Shown here: in pieces, positions 4,949 to 12,921 of the stretch | How the letters are laid out: every line of letters begins with the position of its first letter | Position numbering within the stretch: position 1 is the stretch's first letter | NCBI RefSeq assembly: GCF_025791835.1 | Contig: NZ_JAOXLP010000052.1 | Location: 1 to 17,526 of the forward strand | DNA length: 17,526 bases | From: Roseomonas xinghualingensis | GTDB taxonomy: Bacteria; Pseudomonadota; Alphaproteobacteria; Acetobacterales; Acetobacteraceae | Direction of reading: 5' to 3' | Notes under the pieces: generated by a model | Told to the model about the DNA's origin: nothing | What the model saw: only the letters and a program-made list of their open reading frames with translations | Databases searched by the model: none | Made by a program: the position numbers and the translations under genes

Positions 4949-5989
4949 TCACTTCGAGGTGCCGGCCTCGAGGATCGAGACGATCGAGAACAAGGTGAAG
5001 CAGACCGCGCCCAGCCCGACGAGCACATGGGCGCCGACGAAGAAGCCCGGCTGCGCGACAGTCGCCACGAAGAGGAAGGCAGCGAAGAACAGGCAGGTCA
5101 GGGCGGTGCCGACCGGGATCAACGGAATGCGGTTGGCGAGGGCGAATGTCTGCCGCCAGACCAGGGCGAGAAGAAGCACCTTCGAAAGAATACTGAAGCA
5201 GATCAGCCCGAGTCCGATGAGGACGACGCCGGGCGCAAGTCGCGCCGGATCCTGCGACGAGAACAGCACCCATAGGCCGAACAGCAGGTTCAGCGTTCCC
5301 ATCGCTGCCACGAACCAGGACCAGGCATAACGCTCGCCGTCGCTGAATTCGTTCCGAACCTGGCGAACGATGCTGGCAACCAGCGCGATCAGCGCGGCGC
5401 AGATCACTGACAGGCCGAACACCACATGGCCGGCGATGAAGCCGGCAGGGCCGCCATTGCGGAACAGCGTGGCGCAAATGACGAAGCCGATGGCAGCAAG
5501 GACCGCTGGCACCGTGATGAGAAGAGCGCCCAGGCCGCATGAATAAGCGCCGGTGGGGGCCCCCCCGCCGACTGGCAGCTCTTCGGCGGCCTTGATGAGC
5601 GAGAATTTGACGGAAGCTGTGGCGACCGTGCTGACGCAAGCGGCGATGAGGCCAACGCCGATCAGGACGTGGCCGGAAACCTGGTCGGGGACGGTTGGCC
5701 CGGAGATGATGACGATTCCCCAGATCACCGCGATGGAAGCGGCCAGATAGCCGGCGGCCGGCAGAACGACATGCCAGATCGGCGGATAGTTGTGGATGAG
5801 CTGGCGGATGATCGTCGCCGCCGTGGTGAAAAGGGCAACGCAGATCGCCGCCAGGCAAATCAGCACGCGTCCGGCTACGACATTGCCCGCGGCATCGCCG
5901 CTGTTCAGCACGTACCAACCAAAGGCGATGCAGATCACCGCCATCACCAGCGGTATCGCGCGGAAGAGCACGCTGATCGTAGGGTTCAT
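4949..5989 (-). CDS. yhiM: YhiM-like inner membrane protein (DUF2776)
   Basis: A 346-residue protein with about ten hydrophobic segments, close in length and pattern to E. coli YhiM (about 350 aa). Shared features include the N-terminal IPLVMAVICIAFGWYVL, the repeated GHVLIGVG/GHVVFGLS segments, IVRQVRNEFSD, RLAPGVVLIGLGLICFSI, SKVLLLALVWRQTFALANRIPLIPV and the ending VCFTLFSIVSILEAG. The recurring GHV-I-GLGxIC unit suggests internal duplication of a two-helix module. In E. coli YhiM has been linked to acid survival; the biochemical activity is unknown. The ATG at 5989 is the start; only a weak GGGCGG lies upstream. It is transcribed alone, convergent with the methyltransferase gene. Confidence 0.85.
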   Translation of the reverse strand: MNPTISVLFRAIPLVMAVICIAFGWYVLNSGDAAGNVVAGRVLICLAAICVALFTTAATIIRQLIHNYPPIWHVVLPAAGYLAASIAVIWGIVIISGPTVPDQVSGHVLIGVGLIAACVSTVATASVKFSLIKAAEELPVGGGAPTGAYSCGLGALLITVPAVLAAIGFVICATLFRNGGPAGFIAGHVVFGLSVICAALIALVASIVRQVRNEFSDGERYAWSWFVAAMGTLNLLFGLWVLFSSQDPARLAPGVVLIGLGLICFSILSKVLLLALVWRQTFALANRIPLIPVGTALTCLFFAAFLFVATVAQPGFFVGAHVLVGLGAVCFTLFSIVSILEAGTSK

Positions 5990-6202
5990 GTGATACCCAG
6001 CCGCCCTTTGCGTGCCAGCGCGTAGCTTCCTGCTGCCGTCTTTCGCCTGTCAAACCACAGGACGGCCTATGGCGAAGGTGTGATCCTCGGCATGCGCAGC
6101 CCTGGCAGCCGCATTCATGCGCGAGGTCGTGCGGGGACGCGTTTTCATGCCGGGCGCCTTCGTGCCGGGGCAATGGCGCAGCGGGCGAGCCGCGCAGATC
6201 CG

Positions 6203-6230
6203 CCTTGGGCCCGGCTGGCCGGGCCCAAGG
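6203..6230 (-). terminator. Long perfect hairpin downstream of tyrS
   Basis: CCTTGGGCCCGGC (6203-6215) and GCCGGGCCCAAGG (6218-6230) are perfect 13-bp arms with a two-base centre, 16 bases beyond the tyrS stop. No U-run follows on either strand, so it is either a non-canonical terminator or an mRNA 3'-end stabiliser. Confidence 0.5.
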
Positions 6231-6246
6231 CATACCATGCCTGGCG

Positions 6247-7470
6247 TCAGCCGGCCCGCACCAGTACGTGGCGCTTGCGGCCAGCGGAGAGCTTCGCGGC
6301 CCCGTCGCGCAGGTCGGAGGCCGTCACCTCCCGCGCGACATCCGTCACCACCTGATCATTCAGCCGCAGGCCGGACTGCCCGACCAGCCGCCGTGCCTCA
6401 CCCTTGCTCGCCGCCAGCCCTGCCGCCACCGCGAGGTCCAGAAGGCTTGCCGGCAGGGTGGCGGTGATGCTCGGCAGGGTCTCCGCCGCCTGGCCCTGCT
6501 CGAAGGTGGCGCGGGCCGTGGCGGCGGCCTGCTCCGCGGCCTCGCGCCCATGCAGCAGGGCGGTGGCCTCGGTGGCGAGGATCTTCTTCGCCTCGTTCAC
6601 CTCCGCGCCCTGCAGGGCAGCGAGGCGGTCCGTCTCCTCGATCGGCATTTCGGTGAACAGGCGGAGGAAGCGGCCAACATCGGCATCCTCGGTGTTCCGC
6701 CAGAACTGCCAGTAGTCATAGGGGGCGAGCCGGTCGGGGTTCAGCCAGACAGCGCCCGAGGCGGTCTTGCCCATCTTGGCGCCGGATGCGGTGGCGAGCA
6801 GCGGGGTGGTGGCGCCGAAAACCTCCGCTTGGTCGATCCGGCGGTTCAGCTCCACGCCCATCACGATGTTACCCCACTGGTCGCTGCCGCCCATCTGCAG
6901 CGCGACCCCATGGCGCCGGCGCAGCTCCAGGAAGTCGTAGGACTGCAGCAGCATGTAGTTGAACTCGAGGAAGGAAAGCGGCTGGTCCCGCTCCAGGCGC
7001 AGCCGGACGCTGTCCATGGTCAGCATGCGGTTCACGCTGAAATGCCGGCCCACATCGCGCAGGAAGGGGATGTAGGCGAGTCCGTCCAGCCAGGACGCGT
7101 TGTCCAGCATGACGGCGTCCGAGGGGCCGTCGCCGAATTGCAGGAAGGAGGCGAAGGTCCGGCGGATGCCAATCTTATTCGTCTCGATCTGTTGCTCGGA
7201 GAGAAGCTGCCGCCCTTCGTCGCGGCCCGAGGGATCGCCGATCTTGGTCGTCCCGCCGCCGAGCAGCGCCACGGGCTTATGCCCGGTCTTCTGCAGAAGC
7301 CGCAGCAGCATGATTGGCAGGAGATGGCCGACATGGAGGCTGTCCGCCGTACAGTCGAAGCCGCAATAGGCGGGTAGCACCCCCTGGGCGAGGCGTGCGG
7401 AGAGGGCAGCCTCATCCGTCACCTGGTGGATGTAGCCACGCTGCCGGGCGAGATGCAGGAAGTCATTCAT
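6247..7470 (-). CDS. tyrS: Tyrosyl-tRNA synthetase
   Basis: Class I aminoacyl-tRNA synthetase that charges tRNA-Tyr in the cytoplasm. With the ATG at 7470 the protein has 407 residues, normal for the bacterial TyrRS form. Visible are the tyrosine-binding start [16 protein letters not shown] with the HIGH signature (HVGH, 46-49), [10 protein letters not shown] (171-180), GGSDQWGNI (194-202) and the KMSKS signature as KMGKT (232-236). A C-terminal S4-type RNA-binding domain covers about 345-407 ([19 protein letters not shown]). An upstream in-frame TTG at 7494 would add eight unsupported residues. No strong ribosome binding site is seen. It is divergent from anmK with only 53 bases between start codons, so the two promoters must be very compact or overlap. 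Confidence 0.97.
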   Translation of the reverse strand: MNDFLHLARQRGYIHQVTDEAALSARLAQGVLPAYCGFDCTADSLHVGHLLPIMLLRLLQKTGHKPVALLGGGTTKIGDPSGRDEGRQLLSEQQIETNKIGIRRTFASFLQFGDGPSDAVMLDNASWLDGLAYIPFLRDVGRHFSVNRMLTMDSVRLRLERDQPLSFLEFNYMLLQSYDFLELRRRHGVALQMGGSDQWGNIVMGVELNRRIDQAEVFGATTPLLATASGAKMGKTASGAVWLNPDRLAPYDYWQFWRNTEDADVGRFLRLFTEMPIEETDRLAALQGAEVNEAKKILATEATALLHGREAAEQAAATARATFEQGQAAETLPSITATLPASLLDLAVAAGLAASKGEARRLVGQSGLRLNDQVVTDVAREVTASDLRDGAAKLSAGRKRHVLVRAG

Positions 7471-7523
7471 GGTAGCGTCACTCGGGCCTTGCAAAGCGCC
7501 TCGCGCCTAGCACAACTGGCGCC

Positions 7524-8633
7524 ATGCTGCGAACCATCGGACTGATGAGTGGAACCTCCCTCGACGGGGTGGACGCCGCCTATGTCGAGACGGACGGGGA
7601 ACGGATCGGCCGTTTCGGCCCTTCGCTCACGCTCTCTTATTCGCCCGAGTTGCGGCGGGACCTGCGCGCCCTGCTGGACGCGGCGCCCGCCCTGCATGCG
7701 GAAGGGCGCCTCGCCGATGACCCCCGGATGCTGGACTGTGCCCGCCGCCTGACGGAGCGCCATGCCGAGGCGGTGGAGGCGCTGGGCATGCCGGCCGACC
7801 TCATCGGCTTCCATGGCCAGACCATTCTGCACCGCCCCTCCACGCGCCCGCGTGAAGAGGGCCATACCTGGCAGATCGGCGAGCCAGCCCTGCTGGCGCG
7901 GCGCTGCGGGACCGAGGTGGTGCATGACTTCCGCTCCGCCGATGTGGCCGCCGGCGGGCAGGGCGCGCCGCTTGTGCCCGTTTTTCATCAAGTCCTGGCC
8001 GAATCCCTGCCTAAGCCTCTGGCGATCCTGAACCTGGGCGGCGTCGGCAATGTCACCTGGATCGGCCGGGACGGGGGGCTGATCGCTTTCGACACGGGAC
8101 CGGCCAATGGCCCGCTGGATGACTGGGTGCGCCGCACCCTCGGCCAGGATTGCGACCGGGACGGAAGGCTTGCCCTGTCAGGAAGGCAAGATGAGACGGT
8201 GCTGGGACGGCTGATGGCCCATCCCTATCTGGCCGCTTCGCCGCCGAAATCCCTGGACCGGCTGGATTTCGACCTGGCCCTGCGGACTGCCGGCACCGGC
8301 TCCCTTTCTCCGGCTGATGGGGCGGCCACACTGGCGGCCTTCTGTGCCGCCTGCGTGGCCGCCGCCACGCGGCACTTCCCCGATCCCCCGCTGCAATGGC
8401 TGGTCGCGGGTGGTGGGCGGCGGAATCCGGCTGTGATAAAGGCCTTGGCCGAAAGGCTGGAGGCGCCAGTCCATCCAGTCGAGGTGGCTGGCTGGGATGG
8501 GGACGCGCTGGAGGCCCAGGCCTTCGGCGTCCTGGCGGCGCGTGTGGCGCGCGGCCTGTCTCTGACCTTCCCTGGCACCACCGGGGCTCCCCACCCGATG
8601 ACAGGCGGCCGGCGGATGCCGGTTCCAGCCTGA
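7524..8633 (+). CDS. anmK: Anhydro-N-acetylmuramic acid kinase
   Basis: AnmK converts 1,6-anhydro-MurNAc released by lytic transglycosylases into MurNAc-6-phosphate with ATP, the entry step of cell-wall sugar recycling in the cytoplasm. The 369-residue length is normal. Family motifs are present in order: GLMSGTSLDGVDAA (6-19, ATP/phosphate loop), GFHGQT (95-100), DFRSADVAAGGQGAPLVP (135-152, holding the catalytic acidic region), LNLGGVGNVT (169-178), FDTGPAN (189-195) and GGGRRNP near 297-303. The ATG at 7524 begins directly with the conserved N-terminus. anmK and tyrS are near each other in other proteobacteria as well, so the divergent pair fits. It ends convergent with the hydrolase gene, with a hairpin between them. 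Confidence 0.96.
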   Translation: MLRTIGLMSGTSLDGVDAAYVETDGERIGRFGPSLTLSYSPELRRDLRALLDAAPALHAEGRLADDPRMLDCARRLTERHAEAVEALGMPADLIGFHGQTILHRPSTRPREEGHTWQIGEPALLARRCGTEVVHDFRSADVAAGGQGAPLVPVFHQVLAESLPKPLAILNLGGVGNVTWIGRDGGLIAFDTGPANGPLDDWVRRTLGQDCDRDGRLALSGRQDETVLGRLMAHPYLAASPPKSLDRLDFDLALRTAGTGSLSPADGAATLAAFCAACVAAATRHFPDPPLQWLVAGGGRRNPAVIKALAERLEAPVHPVEVAGWDGDALEAQAFGVLAARVARGLSLTFPGTTGAPHPMTGGRRMPVPA

Positions 8634-8669
8634 AAAAGAAAAAGGCGGCGTCCCTTCCGGAACGCCGCC
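8631..8669 (-). terminator. Intrinsic terminator of the alpha/beta hydrolase gene
   Basis: GGCGGCGT (8644-8651) and ACGCCGCC (8662-8669) form a perfect 8-bp GC-rich stem. On the minus strand it is followed by a U-rich tract (TTTTTCTTTTTC, complement of about 8632-8643), a textbook rho-independent terminator 22 bases past the hydrolase stop. The hairpin may also help end anmK transcripts from the other side, but no U-run exists in that direction. Confidence 0.85.
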
Positions 8670-8690
8670 CCGATCATCCAGCCGGATGGA

Positions 8691-9359
8691 TCAGTCCGCC
8701 GCCATCGACATGCGGGCGCGGTTCAGCACCGTCATCACATGGTCCTCGGCCGCGTCCGCCACCTTTGCGGTCTGCTGGGGCGTGAAGACATGGCCGGCAT
8801 CCGGCATCGTCCGGTAGTCGATCTTGATGCCCTTCTGGGTGTTCAGCTTGTCCACCAGCTTCCGAACCGAAGGCTCCGGCACCAGCTCATCCGCCTCACC
8901 GTGCAGGATCAGGCCGGAGCAGGGGCAGGGGGCCAGGAAGCCGAAGTCGTAATGGCTGGCTGGCGCGGCGATGGAGACGAAGCCGCCCATCTCCGGCCGC
9001 CGCATCAGCACCTGCATGCCGACATAGGCGCCGAAGGAATAGCCAGCCACCCAAAGCATGGAGGCGGCCGGGTTCACGGCCTGCAGGAAGTCCAGCGCCG
9101 CCGTGGCGTCGGAGATCTCGCCGATGCCACCGTCATACCGGCCCTGGCTCTTGCCGACGCCGCGGAAGTTGAAGCGCAGCGTGGAGAAGCCCATGGATTG
9201 GAAGCGCTCGTACAGGGCATGCACCACCCGGTTGTTCATGGTCCCGCCATGTAGCGGATGCGGGTGCAAGATCAGCGCGGTAGGAGCATTGGGCTGCTTG
9301 GCGTGGTGGTAGCGACCCTCGAGCCGGCCGTCAGGGCCAGCGAACATCACCTCGGGCAT
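8691..9359 (-). CDS. Serine alpha/beta hydrolase (COG2945-like)
   Basis: A 222-residue alpha/beta-hydrolase of the short cytosolic type with the hallmark HPHPLHGGTMNN (32-43) after the first strand, and FNFRGVGKSQG (63-73). The nucleophile elbow is GYSFGA with Ser108, the acid is Asp157 in HGEADELVP, and the base is His190 in DAGHVF. The ATG at 9359 (or the adjacent one at 9362) is preferred because GGAAGG stands 7-12 bases upstream, although the frame is open further 5' to 9446. The substrate is unknown; relatives are annotated as esterases or dipeptidyl-peptidase-like hydrolases. It stands alone, divergent from the iscR-led operon. Confidence 0.85.
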   Translation of the reverse strand: MPEVMFAGPDGRLEGRYHHAKQPNAPTALILHPHPLHGGTMNNRVVHALYERFQSMGFSTLRFNFRGVGKSQGRYDGGIGEISDATAALDFLQAVNPAASMLWVAGYSFGAYVGMQVLMRRPEMGGFVSIAAPASHYDFGFLAPCPCSGLILHGEADELVPEPSVRKLVDKLNTQKGIKIDYRTMPDAGHVFTPQQTAKVADAAEDHVMTVLNRARMSMAAD

Positions 9360-9369
9360 CATCACCTTC

Positions 9370-9388
9370 CGCCCCGTGGGGCGTTTTT
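9370..9388 (+). other. CGCCCC-GT-GGGGCG hairpin with T-run at the hydrolase leader
   Basis: A perfect 6-bp stem (9370-9375 and 9378-9383) is followed on the plus strand by TTTTT (9384-9388), which looks like a rightward terminator, yet no rightward gene precedes it. For the leftward hydrolase mRNA the stem lies directly before the GGAAGG ribosome binding site, where it could affect translation. Confidence 0.35.
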
Positions 9389-9776
9389 CTGGAGCGGGCC
9401 AGCCCCCGAAAGGGAGCCGCCCCGCCTGGTTCATCATCCGTGGCATCCCACCCCAGCGGAACAGGCTCCGTTCGCGCGCCCATCAGGGCTGCTCGAAGGG
9501 AACCCGTTCCGCCGAGCGGAAGCGGCCGGGACACATATGGGCCGGGAGTCGCCCACATACGAAGCATACGCGACGTATGGACTTTAGCGTTTCCGAACCA
9601 AGCTCCGGGGATGCCATCTGTGCCGCGCAGCCTTACGGTGCGCGCGACCCACCCAATATAGGCAGCGCTGGACGAGATTCATAACCAAATCATGGCATGG
9701 GCTCATCTTTCGGTGCGTATGGCTATCGGCTGTGGCGCTCCTGTCATCTTCGGCACCGTGCCAGGGCGGGGCTGAG
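9389..9776. other. Divergent intergenic region between hydrolase and iscR-like gene
   Basis: No convincing gene. It must carry the promoters for the hydrolase (leftward) and the sulfur operon (rightward). A short palindrome CATACG-CGA-CGTATG lies at 9565-9579, with another ATACG just left of it. A -10-like TATAGG is at 9657-9662 with a poor -35. I see no clear copy of a known IscR site. Confidence 0.35.
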
Positions 9777-10232
9777 ATGCGGCTATCCACCCGCGGGCGC
9801 TATGCCGTGATGGCGCTGACGGAAATCGCCCGCCGAAGCGTGGACGGGCAGGGCGGGGGGGCCGTGCCGCTGGCCGAGATCGCGGCCGCCCAGGCTCTTT
9901 CGGCGGCCTATCTGGAGCAGCTTTTCGGGCGGCTCCGGCGCGCCGGGCTGGTTTGTTCCGTGCGGGGGCCGGGGGGCGGCTACCTCCTCGCGAGGCCGGC
10001 GCATGCGATCTCGGTGGCTGAGGTGGTGGATGCGGTTGACGACACTATCACCGGGGGCGAAAGCCTGCCCGCCGGGCCACCGGACCAGCGCGATCTCTGG
10101 CGGGAGTTGGGGGAGCAGGTCCGGCTCTTCCTCGCCGCGATCACCCTGGCGGATGTGGTGCACGGGCGCACGCTCGGCCGGGCCGTACCTGTCCCCGGCG
10201 GCCTCTCCGGCCCAGGGGAGGCCGAACCCTAG
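9777..10232 (+). CDS. Rrf2-family regulator, IscR-like but lacking cluster cysteines
   Basis: 151 residues. The winged-helix N-terminus is clearly IscR-type: MRLSTRGRYAVMALTEIA, then PLAEIAAAQALSAAYLEQLFGRLRRAGLV and the wing SVRGPGGGYLLARP (61-74), followed by the dimerisation helix. In canonical IscR three Cys (92, 98, 104 in E. coli) and His107 bind a [2Fe-2S] cluster. Here the matching segment (residues about 92-108, GGESLPAGPPDQRDLW) has no Cys and no His; the only Cys in the protein is Cys60. After it, LFLAAITLADVV keeps the IscR helix. The protein should therefore be cluster-free, unlike its family. It precedes the first desulfurase by 15 bases, so it probably controls this operon. The ATG at 9777 starts exactly at the family N-terminus; the ribosome binding site is weak. 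Confidence 0.9.
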   Translation: MRLSTRGRYAVMALTEIARRSVDGQGGGAVPLAEIAAAQALSAAYLEQLFGRLRRAGLVCSVRGPGGGYLLARPAHAISVAEVVDAVDDTITGGESLPAGPPDQRDLWRELGEQVRLFLAAITLADVVHGRTLGRAVPVPGGLSGPGEAEP

Positions 10233-10247
10233 CCGTCAGGAGGCGGA

Positions 10248-11333
10248 TTGACCCTTTATCTCGATGCCAACGCGACCGAGCCCCTGCGGCCCGAGGCGCG
10301 CGCCGCCGCCATCGTGGCCATGGAGCTGCCGGGAAATCCCTCCTCCGTCCATGCCGAGGGCCGTGCCGCGCGACGTGTGCTGGAGGAAGCCCGGGCCCGG
10401 GTCGCAGCCCGATTCGGGAGCGTCGCGCGGGATGTCGTCTTCACCTCGGGCGGTACGGAAGCCAATGCGCTCGCCATCGCCTCGCTTCGCCAGGGAAGGC
10501 GGGTGCTGGTGGGAGCCACGGAACACCCGGCGGTGATGCGTGCGGCCGAGGGGGCGGAGATCCTGCCTGTCCTCCCCAACGGAAGGCTGGACCTGGCCGC
10601 GTTGGAGGCGGCGCTGGCGGGCGGACCGGCGGCTCTGGTCTGCCTGATGGTCGCCAATAACGAGACGGGGGTGATCCATCCCATCTCCGAAGCCGCCGGC
10701 CTCTGCCTCCGCCATGGCGCGGCGCTGCATCTGGACGCGGTTCAGGCGGCGGGGCGCATTCCCTTGGACTTCGCTGCCTCAGGCGCTGAGACCATGGCCA
10801 TTTCCGGCCATAAGCTCGGCGGTCCCAAGGGCGCGGGGGCACTATTCCTGCGCCCAGGACTCGATTTGGCTCCCCTGATCGCGGGAGGCGGCCAGGAACG
10901 CGGCCGCCGGGGCGGCACCGAGGCGCTGCCCGCGATCGCAGGGCTCGGGGCTGCGGCCGAAGCGGCCGATCCTGCGGAGGCGGTCCGCCTGGCGTTGATC
11001 CGGGACACGATCGAGGCCGGGCTCGGCCTTCCAGTCGCCGGGGCGGATGCGCCGCGCCTGCCCCATACCAGCAGCATCATCCTGCCCGGCGCACCAGCCG
11101 AAACCCAGGTGATTGCGCTCGATCTCGCTGGCATGCGGGTCTCCGCCGGCTCCGCCTGCTCCTCCGGCAAGGTGGCGCGCAGCCCTGTGCTGGCGGCCAT
11201 GGGCCTTGGCGAAGCGGCCGGGGAGGCAATCCGCGTCTCGCTGCCCTGGAACACCCCCGCCGATGCGGCGGAACGCTTCATCGCCGCCCATGCTGCCATG
11301 CGGGAGAGGCTGGCGCTGCGTCGCGCGGGCTGA
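10248..11333 (+). CDS. Cysteine desulfurase, shorter paralogue (NifS/IscS type)
   Basis: PLP enzyme of the class V aminotransferase fold that takes sulfur from cysteine as an enzyme persulfide, releasing alanine. 361 residues, about 40 shorter than IscS. Visible: LYLDANATEPL at the start, GGTEANA (68-74), His93 in TEHPAV, Asp163/Gln166 in LDAVQ, the PLP-lysine Lys189 in SGHKLGGPKG, and the catalytic loop SAGSACSSGKVARSPVL with Cys304. The start is TTG at 10248 with AGGAGG (10238-10243) four bases upstream; no ATG fits the conserved N-terminus. It lies 15 bases after the regulator gene and 68 bases before a second desulfurase gene. Its role beside the second enzyme (dedicated acceptor or redundancy) is not evident. 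Confidence 0.93.
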   Translation: MTLYLDANATEPLRPEARAAAIVAMELPGNPSSVHAEGRAARRVLEEARARVAARFGSVARDVVFTSGGTEANALAIASLRQGRRVLVGATEHPAVMRAAEGAEILPVLPNGRLDLAALEAALAGGPAALVCLMVANNETGVIHPISEAAGLCLRHGAALHLDAVQAAGRIPLDFAASGAETMAISGHKLGGPKGAGALFLRPGLDLAPLIAGGGQERGRRGGTEALPAIAGLGAAAEAADPAEAVRLALIRDTIEAGLGLPVAGADAPRLPHTSSIILPGAPAETQVIALDLAGMRVSAGSACSSGKVARSPVLAAMGLGEAAGEAIRVSLPWNTPADAAERFIAAHAAMRERLALRRAG

Positions 11334-11401
11334 ACGCCACGCGCAACCGACCCGCGTAACCGCCCCTCGTCCAAAGGCATGAGATCGCCCATCTTGGCGG
11401 C

Positions 11402-12586
11402 ATGAGGGATGCCGCCAACCGCCCCGCCTATCTCGACAACCAGGCCACCACGCCGGTCGATCCGCGCGTGCTCGCCGCCATGCGCCCTTGGTGGGAAGCG
11501 AATTTTGCCAACCCCGCCAGCATCGAGCACGCGATGGGCCGCGAGGCCGAGGTGGCGGTGGAGGAGGCGCGCGCCCATGTGGCGGCGATGATCGGGGCCG
11601 AGGCGAGGGAGGTGGTCTTCACCTCCGGCGCCACCGAGGCGAACAACCTCGCCATCAAGGGCGCCGCGCGCTTCGCTGCGGGGCAGGGCACCGGCCGCCG
11701 CCGGATCGTCACGGTCGCGACCGAGCATAAATGCGTTCTGGAAAGCGTGCGGGATCTCGCCGCCGAGGGCTTCGACCCAGTGGCGCTGCCGGTGCGTCCC
11801 GATGGGCTGCTGGACCTCGAGACCCTGCGCGAGGCGCTGACCGTCCCGACGCTGCTGGTCAGCGTCATGGCCGTGAACAATGAGATCGGCGTGGTGCAGG
11901 ACATCGCCGCACTGGCCGCCACCACGCATGAGGCCGGGGCGCTCTTCCACACGGATGCCGCGCAGGCCGCCGGGCGCATCCCGCTGGATGTGAACGCCAT
12001 GGGCATCGATCTCCTCTCCCTCTCCGCCCACAAGCTCTATGGCCCCAAGGGGATTGGCGCCCTCTATGTCCGCCGACGGCCGCGTGTGCGGCTGGCGCCG
12101 CTGCTCTCCGGCGGCGGGCAGGAGCGGGGACTGCGCTCCGGGACGCTTCCGGCGCCGCTGATCATCGGCTTCGGCGAGGCGGCGCGCATCGCCAGGCTCG
12201 AGTCGGCGCTGGACGAAGGCCGCATCGCCGGCCAGCGGCAACGCTTCCTCACGGCGCTGGAGGCCGGAATCCCCGGCCTGCGGGTCAACGGCAACCGGGA
12301 GCGCCGGGTGGCCGGCAACCTCAACATCACCCTGCCTGGCGGGGTGGATGCCCAGGCGGTGATGAAGGCTGCCCCGGGGGTCTGCGTCTCCACCGGCAGT
12401 GCCTGCTCCTCGGCCAGCATCGAGCCTTCCTATGTGCTGCGGGCGATCGGTCTGCCTGAGGAGGAGGCGCGTGCGACCTTGCGGATTGGCATGGGCCGCT
12501 TTACCTCGCCCGCCGAGGTGGACCGGGCCGCGGCGGAGCTGGCACGTGCCTGGCAAAGCCTGCGGCAGCAGGCGGCTGCGGAGTAG
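11402..12586 (+). CDS. iscS: Cysteine desulfurase IscS-like
   Basis: 394 residues, close to IscS length. It starts with [13 protein letters not shown] and carries [14 protein letters not shown] (74-87), His109 in TEHKCV, the HTDAAQ motif (183-188), the PLP-lysine Lys211 in [10 protein letters not shown], and the catalytic loop [17 protein letters not shown] with Cys335 on a longer flexible arm than in the preceding paralogue. The C-terminal [12 protein letters not shown] is also as in IscS. It likely supplies persulfide for Fe-S assembly, for the downstream ferredoxin-linked pathway and for MnmA; the acceptor proteins are not in the window. ATG at 11402 is used; the ribosome binding site is weak. 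The ferredoxin gene follows after 8 bases, so co-transcription is very likely. Confidence 0.95.
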   Translation: MRDAANRPAYLDNQATTPVDPRVLAAMRPWWEANFANPASIEHAMGREAEVAVEEARAHVAAMIGAEAREVVFTSGATEANNLAIKGAARFAAGQGTGRRRIVTVATEHKCVLESVRDLAAEGFDPVALPVRPDGLLDLETLREALTVPTLLVSVMAVNNEIGVVQDIAALAATTHEAGALFHTDAAQAAGRIPLDVNAMGIDLLSLSAHKLYGPKGIGALYVRRRPRVRLAPLLSGGGQERGLRSGTLPAPLIIGFGEAARIARLESALDEGRIAGQRQRFLTALEAGIPGLRVNGNRERRVAGNLNITLPGGVDAQAVMKAAPGVCVSTGSACSSASIEPSYVLRAIGLPEEEARATLRIGMGRFTSPAEVDRAAAELARAWQSLRQQAAAE

Positions 12587-12594
12587 GAGAGACC

Positions 12595-12921
12595 ATGCCG
12601 AAGATGACCTTCGTCGAGCGGGACGGCACGCGGCGCGAGGTGGATGCACCCCTCGGCCTTTCAGTGCTGGAGATCGCTCACAAGCACGGGGTCGATATCG
12701 AGGGGGCCTGCGAGGGCAGCCTCGCCTGTTCCACCTGCCATGTGATCGTGGACGAAAGCTGGTTCGGCAAGCTTGAGAGCCCGACCGAGGACGAGGAGGA
12801 CATGCTCGACCTCGCCTTCGACCTGCAGGAGACCAGCCGCCTGGGCTGCCAGCTCATCATGACGGACAAGCTGGACGGGCTGGTGGTGAAGCTTCCCGCC
12901 GGCAGCCGCAACGCGGGCTGA
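12595..12921 (+). CDS. fdx: [2Fe-2S] ferredoxin, Isc/adrenodoxin type
   Basis: 108 residues. Cluster ligands are Cys39, Cys45, Cys48 and Cys85 with spacing C-x5-C-x2-C-x36-C ([16 protein letters not shown] and SRLGCQL), the vertebrate-type/adrenodoxin pattern used by Isc Fdx rather than plant-type ferredoxin. The acidic stretch [17 protein letters not shown] (61-77) is the usual partner-docking surface. In the Isc system this ferredoxin donates electrons for persulfide reduction during cluster assembly. The start ATG at 12595 has AGGAGA eight bases before it. The stop overlaps the tenA start by one base (TGATG at 12919-12923). Confidence 0.95.
   Translation: MPKMTFVERDGTRREVDAPLGLSVLEIAHKHGVDIEGACEGSLACSTCHVIVDESWFGKLESPTEDEEDMLDLAFDLQETSRLGCQLIMTDKLDGLVVKLPAGSRNAG

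Noticed and set aside
3442..5028. 528-codon minus-strand frame opposite the methyltransferase gene
   Set aside because: Antisense to a gene with clear motifs; composition is typical of a GC-rich shadow frame.
4857..6233. 458-codon minus-strand frame opposite or out of frame with yhiM
   Set aside because: Same strand but another frame of the YhiM gene, with a His/Arg/Pro-rich sequence and no membrane segments.
6050..6238. Small minus-strand frame downstream of tyrS
   Set aside because: It starts inside the 13-bp hairpin, has no ribosome binding site and a shadow-like composition.
6205..7377. 390-codon plus-strand frame across tyrS
   Set aside because: Antisense to tyrS, which has all synthetase motifs.
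9600..9776. Canonical IscR or iron-regulatory box upstream of the Rrf2 gene
   Set aside because: I could not align any stretch convincingly with known IscR type 1/type 2 or Irr/RirA boxes by eye.
10742..12649. 635-codon minus-strand frame across both desulfurase genes
   Set aside because: Longest open frame of the window but wholly antisense to two genes with intact catalytic motifs; it only reflects the GC bias.
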